A stretch of 36,821 nucleotides of DNA from an uncultured Candidatus Saccharibacteria bacterium (GCA_948851665.1 CAQOWG010000009.1:1-36821), one strand, 5' to 3'; shown: positions 7,930 through 15,857, counted from the first letter of the stretch. The notes: generated by a model not told the origin, from the letters alone. A program made the numbers and translations.

Positions 7930-9054
7930 ATGAAGACTCTCAAAGATATTGACGTAAAAGACAAAAATGTTTTAGTACGAACGGATTATAATGTACCACT
8001 CAAAGACGGACGGGTTGAGAGTGATTTGAGGATACGGGCGAGTTTACCAACGATTGAATATTTGAAAGAGCAGGGCGCAAAGAAAATTATTCTGATGTCG
8101 CATCTTGGGCGACCCAAAGGCTGGGATGACGAATTGAGCTTGAGGCCAGTAGCCGAGCGCCTGAAGGCATTACTTTCTTCGGGCCGCTCCGGGGCGCTGG
8201 CCCAAGTCTTACTCCCTCAGAAAACAATGCCTTCAACCGCCCCATCTAGCCCTCGAGTTCAATTCGTTGACCGGATCGCTGGAGAGGAAGTGAAGCAGGC
8301 GGTGGAAGATTTGCCGGAAGGTGGAATTTTGCTACTGGAGAATTTGCGTTTTGACTCACGCGAAAAAGAAAATTCATCAGAATTAGCGAGAGAAATCATT
8401 GAGAGCACTGGGTCGGAGGTGTTTGTGCAGGACGGTTTTGCGGTGACACACCGGGCGCACGCTTCAACTGATGCGGTTACTAAATTGTTGCCGAGCGTGG
8501 CTGGAAAATTGGTCGAAAGAGAGGTGGCGGGGTTATCGAAGGTTTTGACTGATCCAGAGCGACCATTGGTAGCAATAATTGGTGGCGCTAAAGTCGAAGA
8601 CAAAAGTCCATTGATTGAAAAATTCGAGCAATTGGCGGATAAAATTTTGGTGGGGGGCAAGATTGCGGCGGATGGATACAAGGCGGATAGTGGAAAGACC
8701 TATGTTGCGGAAGATTTTGATCTAGACACAGAAGGAATGAAGTTGGATATTGGGCCGCTGAGTGCTGGTAAAATTCTTGAGGAGCTAAAGGGGGCAAAGA
8801 CCGTACTTTGGAACGGGGTACTCGGGAAAGTAGAAGATCCGGCGTTTAGTACTAGCACGGAGTTGGTAGCGAAGTTTTTGGGCGAGCATTCGGAAATTAC
8901 TTCGATCATTTGTGGCGGCGATACGGCGGGTTTCGTGGAGGAATTGATGGAGAAAAATCCGGAGCTGGACTATAGTCTGGTTTCGACCGGGGGTGGAGCA
9001 GCGCTAGTGTTGTTGACTGGCGGCGAAATGCCTGGGTTGGCGGCTTTGGCATAA
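7930..9054 (+). CDS. pgk: Phosphoglycerate kinase with an in-frame insertion
   Basis: Phosphoglycerate kinase makes ATP from 1,3-bisphosphoglycerate. Landmarks are RTDYNVPL (17-24, substrate site), SHLGRPKG (57-64), LLENLRFDSRE (135-145), IIGGAKVEDK, VLWNGVLGKVE, GGDTAGFVEEL and the C-terminal STGGGAALVLLTGGEMPGL. The start at 7930 is chosen because GGAGG lies six bases before it; the frame opens further upstream but lacks the family sequence. Between LSLRPVAERLKALL and VQFVDRIAGEE there is an extra block of about 27 residues (83-109, SSGRSGALAQVLLPQ and on), where the family normally continues directly. Its DNA is pyrimidine-rich, unlike the purine-rich gene, and forms a palindrome (see the repeat at 8162-8235). 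The enzyme is probably active with an added surface loop. Confidence 0.95.
   Translation: MKTLKDIDVKDKNVLVRTDYNVPLKDGRVESDLRIRASLPTIEYLKEQGAKKIILMSHLGRPKGWDDELSLRPVAERLKALLSSGRSGALAQVLLPQKTMPSTAPSSPRVQFVDRIAGEEVKQAVEDLPEGGILLLENLRFDSREKENSSELAREIIESTGSEVFVQDGFAVTHRAHASTDAVTKLLPSVAGKLVEREVAGLSKVLTDPERPLVAIIGGAKVEDKSPLIEKFEQLADKILVGGKIAADGYKADSGKTYVAEDFDLDTEGMKLDIGPLSAGKILEELKGAKTVLWNGVLGKVEDPAFSTSTELVAKFLGEHSEITSIICGGDTAGFVEELMEKNPELDYSLVSTGGGAALVLLTGGEMPGLAALA
8162..8235. repeat. Palindromic element inserted in frame in pgk
   Basis: The arms TGAAGGCATT (8162-8171) and AATGCCTTCA (8226-8235) are perfect inverted repeats. Inside, CTTCGGGCC (8177-8185) pairs with GGCCCAAG (8199-8206) apart from one bulge. 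The element encodes residues absent from the usual PGK alignment position and shows reversed purine/pyrimidine skew. Mobility is inferred, not shown; one copy only is visible here. Confidence 0.65.
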
Positions 9055-9087
9055 GTTCGCGCTGGGTAGTTTTTTGAATAGCGAGGG

Positions 9088-9116
9088 TTGATTTATTTGC
9101 GTGGTCGGAATATAAT
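9088..9116 (+). promoter_or_regulatory. Promoter of the secreted-protein pair
   Basis: TTGATT, 17-base spacer, TATAAT, followed by AGGAGG (about 9130-9135) and ATG at 9144. Confidence 0.7.
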
Positions 9117-9143
9117 GGTTCCAATAGCTAGGAGGTAAAAATA

Positions 9144-10139
9144 ATGAAGAGAATATTGACAAGCGTGGTGGCGTTGGCACTGGCAGTAATGGGTGCGGTT
9201 ACGTATGGGGGAGTAGTGCTGGCAGACGATGCTGAGCAAGCTGTGGATGGTGATTCATTGAAGCTTTCGCCAAGTGGGACCTACCTAAGTCTAACTGGTG
9301 GGGAAGTATTAGAGGGGAAGGTTGACGGTTGTACCAAAACATACGATCCAGGCTGCGAAGTGACGGTGGAGAACTCTGGTACGCAATCTTTTACATACAA
9401 AGTTTACGTGACACCTTATATCGTGTCGGGCGCCGATAATAATTTGAGTTTTTCTGATGAGAATGGCGGCACAGCTTATACGCAGATTTCACGCTGGATC
9501 AAGGTGATGAATGCGGCTGGTGAATGGGCTGATGAGGCAGTTTTTACGATTAAGCCGGGCGAGGCACAGACTATTAAATATAAAGTAACAGTACCTGAGA
9601 ATGTGCCAGGTGGTTCTCAGTATGCGGTGCTTTGGGCGCAGATTCTGAATGACAAAGACACGTCTGGAATTCAGACAATTGGACAGGTCGGTTCGGTGAT
9701 TTCTGGTCGTGCAGTAGGTAATTCTTATACCACGGCAAAAGTTTCGAATGTGAAAATTGATCATTTCAGCCTGGGCGGAACTTTGAATGCTAGTGCAGAC
9801 ATCGAGAATACTGGTAATACGGATTTCCCGGTTTACTATTCCTATGTTGCACGGACTTTCTTTGGTAAAGAAGTTTACCGCAGCGACCTACAAGAAGCGG
9901 CTTATCCAGAGATTGCCTATCATTTAGAAGCAACTTGGGAAGATGCGCCAATGTTGGGTATTTTCCAGGTGGAATTTAAGATTGATGGCGCCGATCAAAG
10001 TATTGTCAAATCTGGTGTAGTAGTAATTATGCCACTTGTTGTGCTAATTTTATTAATTTTGCTATTGACGATTGTAATTGTGTGGATTATAATCATAATC
10101 AGAAAGCGCAAAGAGCGTAAAGCGCGTAAGATGGTTTAG
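9144..10139 (+). CDS. Secreted, membrane-anchored beta-rich protein (DUF916-like layout)
   Basis: The 331-residue product has a clear signal peptide (MKRILTSVVALALAVMGAVT, cleavage likely after VLA near residue 27) and one C-terminal membrane segment (VVVIMPLVVLILLILLLTIV and on, about 291-318) ending in a basic tail RKRKERKARKMV. The mature part looks like two Ig-like beta domains: GCEVTVENSGTQSFTYKVYV and IKPGEAQTIKYKVTVPENVP in the first, NASADIENTGNTDFPVYYSY in the second. This layout is like DUF916/WxL-interacting cell-wall proteins of Gram-positives; the match is by pattern only. Two cysteines (CTKTYDPGC) may form a disulfide. It has its own promoter and AGGAGG, and is followed by a second surface-protein gene, suggesting a joint role at the cell envelope. 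Confidence 0.75.
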   Translation: MKRILTSVVALALAVMGAVTYGGVVLADDAEQAVDGDSLKLSPSGTYLSLTGGEVLEGKVDGCTKTYDPGCEVTVENSGTQSFTYKVYVTPYIVSGADNNLSFSDENGGTAYTQISRWIKVMNAAGEWADEAVFTIKPGEAQTIKYKVTVPENVPGGSQYAVLWAQILNDKDTSGIQTIGQVGSVISGRAVGNSYTTAKVSNVKIDHFSLGGTLNASADIENTGNTDFPVYYSYVARTFFGKEVYRSDLQEAAYPEIAYHLEATWEDAPMLGIFQVEFKIDGADQSIVKSGVVVIMPLVVLILLILLLTIVIVWIIIIIRKRKERKARKMV

Positions 10140-10164
10140 TACTGAACCGTAATCGCGCCGTCGT

Positions 10165-10191
10165 AATGCCACTATGCGTAGTAGTGGCATT
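10165..10191. terminator. Intercistronic hairpin between the two surface-protein genes
   Basis: AATGCCACTA and TAGTGGCATT form a perfect 10-bp stem with a 7-base loop, and outer GTCGT/ACGAC can extend it. No T tract follows, so it is more likely an mRNA-processing or stability element or a weak terminator. Confidence 0.5.
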
Positions 10192-10249
10192 CTGCGAGAC
10201 GACAACTCTGGCGAATTCAAACAAAAATATAAAAAGAAAGAGTGTGCGT

Positions 10250-11218
10250 ATGAAAAGAAAAACAAAGCGTTTGCTGGGTGTTTTCGGATTAGCAGTAGTG
10301 ATGGCGATGACGGCTATTGCTTGTGCTCTTCCGACCCCTGAAGCATATGCAGAGGGTAGCCTCACCGATGAGGATAAAGTGACTATCAAGGTGACGGTAG
10401 TTGGGGCTGGCAGTACGGCAAATTTGGTGAAACCAACTAATGGCGAGGTAGTTAAATCAAATATTGTGCCAGTAGAGTACAGCTTCCAGAAGATGAAGAA
10501 CGTATTAACCAATTTGTCCTGTACGGGTGCGGATGGGAAAAAAGTTGAACAGGTAATTGATTCCTACACCGTACCAGCGGAGATGGAGTCAGGTACACGT
10601 AACTTCAACATGGACCTCAACGCCTGGGGCGTGCAGGCAGATGCGACTTGCCGGGTCTTCTTGACCGGTAAAAGTATTGACGATAAAGATATTCGTGATG
10701 AAGGTGTTTCCTTTGAATATCGAGCCATTAATATCGACATGGGTGACAATGATGGTGAAGACGACAAACCTGTCACTGATGAAAAAGGAGATCCAGAAGT
10801 GACGATTGGTGTGAGCGATCAGGTTTACTCGCTCTTGCTCCAAGTTTACGATACGGAAGGTAATCCAATTTTCGTCAACAAAGATGGCGTAGAAGAGCCA
10901 ATCATCGTTTCTCGTGATGAGTTTGATCTAGTGAACGGTGTCTATAAACTCAACTTACCAATGTCGAAGTACGGTGCCAAAGCTGGTTGGTATGATCTCG
11001 TAGCAATTGCTTATGGCCAGGATGGAAAAGAAGTAGTTTCGATGAATACCTATCGCTTCTACTACGGTGGTATCAATGCGCCAGATGTACCTAGTACTGG
11101 TACGATTATGGAGAGCTTGAACATTTCCAGAGCTGACTATGTAGTGACCGGGTTGATTGCCTTTGGGGCTATGGCAGTGTTCGGAGTTTATCTAGTAGCA
11201 CGCAAGAGTCGCCGCTAA
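10250..11218 (+). CDS. Sortase-anchored surface protein with VPSTG signal
   Basis: Start at 10250 gives a standard signal peptide: MKRKTKRLLGVFGLAVVMAM, hydrophobic to about residue 25, cleavage likely after AYA. The 322-residue protein ends in a sorting-signal layout: VPSTG (280-284), a hydrophobic stretch YVVTGLIAFGAMAVFGVYLV and the basic tail ARKSRR, as in LPXTG proteins whose sortase joins the Thr to the cell wall or to another protein. The mature region contains a beta-rich domain (KPTNGEVVKSNIVPVEYSF), an acidic linker DMGDNDGEDDKPVTDE and a second domain beginning VTIGVSDQVYSLLLQVYDTE. Upstream frame to 10166 is rejected for lack of a ribosome site and signal peptide. No sortase gene is in the window. 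It probably acts with the preceding secreted protein. Confidence 0.8.
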   Translation: MKRKTKRLLGVFGLAVVMAMTAIACALPTPEAYAEGSLTDEDKVTIKVTVVGAGSTANLVKPTNGEVVKSNIVPVEYSFQKMKNVLTNLSCTGADGKKVEQVIDSYTVPAEMESGTRNFNMDLNAWGVQADATCRVFLTGKSIDDKDIRDEGVSFEYRAINIDMGDNDGEDDKPVTDEKGDPEVTIGVSDQVYSLLLQVYDTEGNPIFVNKDGVEEPIIVSRDEFDLVNGVYKLNLPMSKYGAKAGWYDLVAIAYGQDGKEVVSMNTYRFYYGGINAPDVPSTGTIMESLNISRADYVVTGLIAFGAMAVFGVYLVARKSRR

Positions 11219-11243
11219 AAGCTGATAGAAATATCTAGCAAAA

Positions 11244-11275
11244 GAAATATCTCCATCGAATGATGGAGATATTTC
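11244..11275. terminator. Strong hairpin between convergent surface gene and tRNA-Val
   Basis: Perfect 14-bp stem GAAATATCTCCATC/GATGGAGATATTTC with a 4-base loop. It lies between a plus-strand gene end and a minus-strand tRNA 3' end, so it probably terminates from both sides, although T tracts are short. Confidence 0.7.
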
Positions 11276-11277
11276 TA

Positions 11278-11354
11278 TGGTGGGCGATAGAGGAGTCGAA
11301 CCTCTGACCTCGTCTACGTCAAAGACGCGCTCTAGCCAACTGAGCTAACCGCCC
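11278..11354 (-). tRNA. tRNA-Val (anticodon GAC)
   Basis: Minus strand: acceptor GGGCGGT/ATCGCCC, D-stem GCTC/GAGC, anticodon stem CGTCT/AGACG with loop TTGACGT giving GAC, T-arm AGAGG-TTCGACT-CCTCT, CCA encoded. Its promoter TGCTATAAT is at 11365-11373 on the minus strand. Confidence 0.95.
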
Positions 11355-11364
11355 GATATGAGTA

Positions 11365-11373
11365 ATTATAGCA
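11365..11373 (-). promoter_or_regulatory. Extended -10 promoter of tRNA-Val
   Basis: Minus strand TGCTATAAT, ten bases before the tRNA 5' end. Confidence 0.7.
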
Positions 11374-11408
11374 CAAGTTGGCATGAAGTGGAAGAGGGAA
11401 TACTTCCC

Positions 11409-11624
11409 AACTACAATCGTATTAATGAATGGCCTCTCCAGTTCCTGCGTACCGGCCTCTACTACCGTGCCTACGGCTATCTCGACGCACGTACGACGAA
11501 TGGCCTCTGGTGGTCTGGCACGGCTGGCCCAGCTACCGACGGGCGCGCCCTGGGTACGTGGACCGGTAGTGTCTACGCCCGGAATAACTATTGGCGTGGA
11601 TACGGTTTTGCTCTGCGCTGCGTA
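11409..11624 (+). repeat. Hypervariable lectin-like (FISUMP-type) cassette, copy B
   Basis: Reads NYNRINEWPLQFLRTG, then YGYLDARTTNGLWWSGTAG, to GFALRCV. It shares its first 47 or so bases almost unchanged with copy C (18647) and the remainder with A and C, except at scattered codons. It is wedged between the tRNA-Val promoter and the promoter of the DUF5663-like gene. The surrounding frame happens to stay open from 11358 through the cassette into the next gene, but that join crosses a promoter, a ribosome site and a start codon, so it is not accepted as one protein. No secretion signal or ribosome site belongs to the cassette itself. Confidence 0.75.
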
Positions 11625-11656
11625 AAAAATATCTTTTTTCTAAAGCGAAATGTTTA

Positions 11657-11665
11657 TGGTATAAT
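11657..11665 (+). promoter_or_regulatory. Extended -10 promoter of the DUF5663-like gene
   Basis: TGGTATAAT at 11657-11665, then AAAGGAG at 11671-11677 and ATG at 11682, implying a leader of only about ten bases. Confidence 0.7.
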
Positions 11666-11681
11666 GAGGGAAAGGAGTAGT

Positions 11682-11981
11682 ATGCGCGTTGATGATCAAT
11701 TTATAAATGAAGTGGGGCTTGCGGGGATGCCAGCGGATGAACGCTCGGCGTTTATGATGCATGCCGAAGAGGAGTTGGAAGTACGAGTGGGTAGAACTCT
11801 CAGTCAGAATTTGTCAGAGGCGCAACTTTCGGAATTTGATGCGATTGATGACACAAATGAGGCGCAGGCTTGGCTGGAGCACAATGCGCCAACTTTTCGG
11901 AGTATCGTGAAGAATATTTTCGATACTTTCAAGCAAGAGTTGCAAGACGAGCGGATGCGGATTTTGGGGATTGAGCCATAG
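11682..11981 (+). CDS. Small acidic DUF5663-like protein
   Basis: A 99-residue soluble protein with the pattern MRVDDQFINEVGLAGMPADE, then a helix AFMMHAEEELEVRVGRTLSQ, the segment LSEAQLSEFDAIDD and a C-terminal helix. It resembles the short helical DUF5663 proteins that I associate with CPR genomes; the function of that family is unknown. The start at 11682 is supported by its own TGGTATAAT and AAAGGAG. It resembles in layout the 143-residue protein at 32950 (LSDEEMIKLNEMLDDG). It stands alone, convergent with fmt. No membrane segment or catalytic motif is seen. Confidence 0.75.
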   Translation: MRVDDQFINEVGLAGMPADERSAFMMHAEEELEVRVGRTLSQNLSEAQLSEFDAIDDTNEAQAWLEHNAPTFRSIVKNIFDTFKQELQDERMRILGIEP

Positions 11982-12007
11982 CAAGGCATTTGTGAGATAG
12001 CGTGTTT

Positions 12008-12031
12008 TAGCCCGCATGATTAAGCGGGCTA
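12008..12031. terminator. Shared hairpin between convergent DUF5663-like gene and fmt
   Basis: TAGCCCGC/GCGGGCTA with an 8-base loop overlaps the fmt stop codon. The tail is TTT on the plus strand and AAA on the minus, so it fits best as terminator for the plus-strand gene. Confidence 0.55.
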
Positions 12032-12817
12032 TTTGGCATAGCCGTTGAGGAAAGATTTGGCATCCATGGGCTTCTTGCCCTCAGGTTGGAGCTGGTCGAT
12101 GATAACAGAATTGTCATCGGAGCAGGGAATAAGGAGTTTAGCGGTGGCTGATTCCGTGGATGTGCCAATATGAGCTTTGAGGATAATGCAAACTTTGCCG
12201 AAAAAAGTATACTTGGGTTTAGGGAAACTTTGGTAGGCAACAATTTGGCGGAGAATTTGGGTGGCTGGATATTGGTCTGGTTGCAAGTAGCTCAGCGATT
12301 TGTCAAGTTTACCGCAAAAAGTAGCAGTGGTGTCATCTTGTGGGGTTGGAGAGAGGGTGCGAATTTCATCTAAATGCTCGGCGATCCAGGTAGCACCGGT
12401 TTCGGCTAGGGCGCGGTAAATCGAATCCTTATCAAGGGGCAAGCTAGAGAGAGTGGTTTGATGATAGATAGGTCCAGCATCCATAGCTTTTGCAAGCTTC
12501 ATGATGGAATAGGAGAAATCGGTAGCGCCAGCGAGAATGGCGGATTCGATCGGCGAAGCGCCGCGAAATTGTGGTAGCAAAGAGGGGTGGAGATTGATGA
12601 TGCCTTCGGGCTCGAAAAGCTCTAATAGGTCTGATTTAATAATAACGCCGAAAGAAGCGAGTACGCCAAAGGCGTCTGGGTTTTGTTTTTTTAGCTCGGC
12701 AACATTGGCAAGGTCATCTTTGGAGCGAGCGTGAAAGATAATCTCGGCGGAATTAGCAAGGATTGGCAATGCATAATCAGCCAAAGGACCGTTACCAAAA
12801 AAGATAATTTTATTCAT
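12029..12817 (-). CDS. fmt: Methionyl-tRNA formyltransferase
   Basis: The enzyme formylates Met-tRNA(fMet) for translation initiation. The N-terminal Rossmann-like domain contains FFGNGPLADYALPIL (6-20) and the signature block INLHPSLLPQFRGASP (74-89), whose His and downstream residues bind formyl-tetrahydrofolate and catalyse transfer; DAGPIYHQ follows. At 262 residues it is shorter than the usual about 310, the loss being mainly in the C-terminal tRNA-binding domain. The start is the ATG at 12817 (MNKIIFFGNG); an upstream in-frame Met lies inside def. It overlaps the end of def by eight bases, so the pair is translationally coupled, as expected for two enzymes acting on the same formyl group. 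Confidence 0.92.
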   Translation of the reverse strand: MNKIIFFGNGPLADYALPILANSAEIIFHARSKDDLANVAELKKQNPDAFGVLASFGVIIKSDLLELFEPEGIINLHPSLLPQFRGASPIESAILAGATDFSYSIMKLAKAMDAGPIYHQTTLSSLPLDKDSIYRALAETGATWIAEHLDEIRTLSPTPQDDTTATFCGKLDKSLSYLQPDQYPATQILRQIVAYQSFPKPKYTFFGKVCIILKAHIGTSTESATAKLLIPCSDDNSVIIDQLQPEGKKPMDAKSFLNGYAK

Positions 12818-13388
12818 CGCCCCAGAGGTCCGGATTATTTTTGATTTCGTTTTCATAATCGGTGATGGGTTCAAGGTCGCCCTTGTCGCTCATACGATAA
12901 AAGGCATTGTCGTCATCGCGGATATGATCGATGAAAAGAATGCCGTTTAGGTGGTCGATTTCGTGCTGGAGAGTACGGGCAAGGTAGCCAGCAGCCTTGA
13001 GGCGAACTTCGGTGCCGTCTTCAAGGGTGGCCTTGATTTTGACCTTGTCGGGGCGAGCAACCATGCCATAAATTTCTGGCACAGAAAGGCAGCCTTCGTA
13101 ATCTTTGACGGTTTTGCCTTCGGTGCGGATAACTTCGGGATTGATAAGGGCAGTAAAAGTGTTGACGTCTTTGTTGTCGAGGTCGTCACGGACGATAATG
13201 ATGCGTTGATTGACACCAAGCTGAGGAGCAGCCATGGCGGCGGAAAGCTCGTAGGGGTGTTTCTGTTCCCAATCGAGTGAGGATTCGGTCATATCCGCAA
13301 TAATTTGCTTGACTTCTGGCGTGATCTCGCGAACTTTAGCAGATCTAGCGCGGAGGCGCGGATCGGGGGTAGTAATAATCTTTTTCAT
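12810..13388 (-). CDS. def: Peptide deformylase
   Basis: The 192-residue metalloenzyme removes the formyl group from nascent proteins. All three family motifs are present: the first as SAAMAAPQLGV (49-59, a variant of GxGLAAxQ), EGCLSVP with metal-ligand Cys100, and QHEIDHLNG with the metal-ligand histidines 142 and 146 and the catalytic Glu143. It is first in the def-fmt operon. On the minus strand TGGTATAAT is followed by eight bases and the ATG, without a Shine-Dalgarno, so the mRNA is nearly leaderless. Confidence 0.95.
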   Translation of the reverse strand: MKKIITTPDPRLRARSAKVREITPEVKQIIADMTESSLDWEQKHPYELSAAMAAPQLGVNQRIIIVRDDLDNKDVNTFTALINPEVIRTEGKTVKDYEGCLSVPEIYGMVARPDKVKIKATLEDGTEVRLKAAGYLARTLQHEIDHLNGILFIDHIRDDDNAFYRMSDKGDLEPITDYENEIKNNPDLWGDE

Positions 13389-13396
13389 TATATTTT

Positions 13397-13405
13397 ATTA
13401 TACCA
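13397..13405 (-). promoter_or_regulatory. Extended -10 promoter of def-fmt
   Basis: Minus strand TGGTATAAT, eight bases before the def ATG at 13388. Confidence 0.7.
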
Positions 13406-13481
13406 TACCTTCGGCATAACTACAAAATGGCGTCGCTTCGGATGAGGAAACTTGTCTTCTCGTCGTTCGGGCTTCTTTTTG

Positions 13482-15431
13482 TTATAAAAGTGACGGTGGG
13501 TCGAGGGTGATGGCGAAATTTTTATTGGTAGAAAAGGGTTCCAGGGCAGCGAGGATAGTAGCGCGTGAAGGGGATTTGAGGATGATTTGCCAGGTGAAAC
13601 CACGAGCGACGCGTTCATGGAAGGCTGGTTGTGGTGGGGAAACGGTGAGATTTTCAATTTGGCTAAGCTCACTATGGGCTGCGCGGATTTTAGCGAGGGC
13701 GGTTTTCTCAGTTTTATAAGTGACGGAGAGCTTGGCGATATAAGAAAAGGGTGGGAGTTGACCCCGGCGACGAGTTTTTAGGAGATGGTCAGCGAAGGTG
13801 GGAAAATCGGTTTTGATGGCGGTTTGGATGACGGGGGAATCGGGTTGATAAGTTTGGACGAAAACTTTGGCGGTATCGAGATGGCCGCGTCCAACACGCC
13901 CGATGACTTGGGTAAGCAACTCAAAAGTGCGTTCCTCGGCGCTAAAATCTGGCAAGGCAAGACCGGCGTCGGCTTGGATAATACCGACCGAGGCGAGGTG
14001 GGGGAGGTCAAGCCCGCGGGCGAGAGTTTGGGTGCCGATGAGGATGTCGATGACGCCAGATTTAACTTCGGTATAAAGGTGAGCGAGGTCTTGGCCTTTT
14101 TTGTTGTCGCCATCAAAGCGGGCGATCTTGGCGTTTGGAAAGAGGCGAGCGAGTTCAGATTCGAGTAATTTGGTGCCGAAACCTTTGTGGATGATGCCGG
14201 GAGTTTGACATTGAGGGCAAGATTTGGGGACTTTTTCCTCGTGACCGCAGAGATGACAGACTAGAGTGTAATTATCGGTATGCAAGGTCATCGGTAGATA
14301 ACAATTAGAACAAAGGGCTTGCCAGCCGCAGTTTTCGCAGAGGGTGAGCGGGGCAGAACCGCGGCGATTATGGAAAATTAGGGTTTGATGGTGGTTCTCG
14401 ATATTTTGCTGGATATTTTCGAGCAAAAGGTTGGAAAAATAGCGATTTTTGGTGAAATTGGCGCGATTCTTGAGGTCGATGATAGTAATTTTGGGATCAA
14501 TAGCGGTGGATTTGGCTCGCTCGGAAAGTTCAACCAGTGAATGATGGGTATGTGCGAGATGATAGTCAACTAGATTGGGGGTGGCAGAACCGAGTAGGCA
14601 GGGGATTTTGAGTTGACTGGCGATAAAACTAGCGAGGCGCAGGGCGGAGTAGCGAGGGGTGTTTTCTTGGAAATAGGCGTTTTCGTGGGCTTCGTCGATG
14701 ATGATTTGACCGAGGTTGTGAACGGGGGTGAGAAGGGCAGAACGGGGGCCGATGATAATGAGGGGGTGGCTGGCGCTGCTATGGATTTTGAGCCAGGCTT
14801 TGCGACGCTCGACCATAGTGAGGTTGGAGTGCATAACGATGACGCGATCACCAAAAGTTTCCTCAAAAATACGGACGAGTTGGCTGGTGAGGGCGATTTC
14901 GGGGACGAGGAGAATGGTTGATTTTTGGGCTTTCAAGGCGTTTTCGGCCAATTTGAGATAGATATTGGTTTTACCGCTACCAGTGACGCCTCGGAGTAAA
15001 GCGGTGTTTCCAGAGCCTCCCATGAGCTCACGGAGGGCTTTTTCCTGGGCAGAATTTAGGGGGATGAGGGGTAATTTAAGGGTGCTAGGAGGGGTGTTTT
15101 CGGTGGAGTGGGGTGGTACGGCGTTCCGAGCGGCAAGGCCGGCAGGAATGAGGAGATTTACGGTAGTGGGGAGTGGGGCTAGATAATAATTGGAGAGCCA
15201 GTTGGCGGCTTTTAGGAGGTGGGTGGGTAGTGGCAGGGGATGAAGTAGTCGAGAAATGGGTTTAACTGGGAAATCAACGGATTTGACATGTTTTTTGACC
15301 ACTCCTGTAACGAGGCGTGGACCAAGGGGGACGAGGACAATATGGCCGGGTTTGAGACTGAGTGGTGAAGAATAGGTCAGAACTGTACCGCCGGTGCGAA
15401 AAATCTCTGTAGGAATCACCTCGTAAAACAT
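13482..15431 (-). CDS. priA: Primosomal replication-restart helicase PriA
   Basis: PriA recognises stalled forks and reloads the replicative helicase. The 649-residue protein shows the N-terminal DNA-binding domain (VLVPLGPRLVTGVV), Walker A GVTGSGKT (148-155), Walker B IIIDEAHENAY, SATPNLVDY, the zinc-binding cysteine array CENCGWQALCSNC and CHLCGHEEKVPKSCPQC (eight Cys, as required), the motif V/VI region GTQTLARGLDLP and QVIGRVGRG, and the C-terminal domain. It is somewhat shorter than the E. coli protein. TATAAT lies seven bases before the ATG, again near-leaderless. The gene is divergent from a winged-helix regulator. Confidence 0.95.
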   Translation of the reverse strand: MFYEVIPTEIFRTGGTVLTYSSPLSLKPGHIVLVPLGPRLVTGVVKKHVKSVDFPVKPISRLLHPLPLPTHLLKAANWLSNYYLAPLPTTVNLLIPAGLAARNAVPPHSTENTPPSTLKLPLIPLNSAQEKALRELMGGSGNTALLRGVTGSGKTNIYLKLAENALKAQKSTILLVPEIALTSQLVRIFEETFGDRVIVMHSNLTMVERRKAWLKIHSSASHPLIIIGPRSALLTPVHNLGQIIIDEAHENAYFQENTPRYSALRLASFIASQLKIPCLLGSATPNLVDYHLAHTHHSLVELSERAKSTAIDPKITIIDLKNRANFTKNRYFSNLLLENIQQNIENHHQTLIFHNRRGSAPLTLCENCGWQALCSNCYLPMTLHTDNYTLVCHLCGHEEKVPKSCPQCQTPGIIHKGFGTKLLESELARLFPNAKIARFDGDNKKGQDLAHLYTEVKSGVIDILIGTQTLARGLDLPHLASVGIIQADAGLALPDFSAEERTFELLTQVIGRVGRGHLDTAKVFVQTYQPDSPVIQTAIKTDFPTFADHLLKTRRRGQLPPFSYIAKLSVTYKTEKTALAKIRAAHSELSQIENLTVSPPQPAFHERVARGFTWQIILKSPSRATILAALEPFSTNKNFAITLDPPSLL

Positions 15432-15438
15432 ACTATAT

Positions 15439-15444
15439 ATTATA
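15439..15444 (-). promoter_or_regulatory. -10 box of priA
   Basis: Minus strand TATAAT, seven bases before the ATG at 15431. Confidence 0.6.
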
Positions 15445-15467
15445 TAGTGAATCCGTATCTTATCGGC

Positions 15468-15482
15468 TTGTAAAATTTACAA
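15468..15482. promoter_or_regulatory. Palindromic operator overlapping the -35 of the winged-helix gene
   Basis: TTGTAAAATTTACAA is a perfect 7-1-7 palindrome. Its first six bases are also the -35 (TTGTAA) of a promoter whose -10 is TAAAAT at 15491-15496 with a 17-base spacer. A dimeric HTH protein bound here would block the promoter; the gene it drives encodes such a protein, which suggests autorepression. Confidence 0.6.
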
Positions 15483-15522
15483 CGTTGGTGTAAAATGGGA
15501 ATAACGATAAGAGAGGCGAGGA

Positions 15523-15840
15523 ATGTTAGACATTTTTATCACATCGCGAGTGCGGCGGAAAATTATTGTGGTGTTTGCGAAGTATCCAGATTTTAAGACG
15601 CACGTGAGGGCGCTTTCTAAGTTGATTAAGGAAGATCCGGGTAATATCCAGCGGGAGTTGCAGCGCTTGGAGCGGGGTGGATTCTTGATTGAAACACAGA
15701 AGAATAACACGCGGGTTTATCAGATGAATAAGCAATTCCCACTATTAAAGGAATTGCAGAGTATGGTGATTAAGTCGCAACAGGCGGCATCGAAGCCGGC
15801 GAAACCAGTAAAAACTGACCGGACGATTCGCCAGATTTAA
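15523..15840 (+). CDS. Winged-helix (ArsR-like) transcriptional regulator
   Basis: The 105-residue protein is a single winged-helix domain: a helix RRKIIVVFAKYPDF, helix-turn-helix THVRALSKLIKEDPGNIQRE then LQRLERGGFLIETQKNNTRVY with the wing between, and a C-terminal basic tail. This pattern is typical of ArsR-like regulators that couple to a partner binding site or sense a ligand. There is no cysteine metal site. The promoter contains the palindrome TTGTAAAATTTACAA, a fitting self-operator. GAGG precedes the ATG. It lies 17 bases before recJ and could be cotranscribed. The target set is unknown. Confidence 0.75.
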   Translation: MLDIFITSRVRRKIIVVFAKYPDFKTHVRALSKLIKEDPGNIQRELQRLERGGFLIETQKNNTRVYQMNKQFPLLKELQSMVIKSQQAASKPAKPVKTDRTIRQI

Positions 15841-15857
15841 GGCGTGGCGGGCCTTTT

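Noticed and set aside
11358..11981. A 207-codon open frame joining cassette B to the small DUF5663-like protein
   Set aside because: The join crosses a TGGTATAAT promoter, an AAAGGAG ribosome site and an ATG, and the first part overlaps the tRNA-Val promoter. The open frame is a coincidence of cassette and gene being in the same phase.
15011..15190. Pro/Thr-rich linker in PriA as a third palindromic insertion
   Set aside because: The segment lies where the family has a variable linker, and no strong inverted repeat was found.
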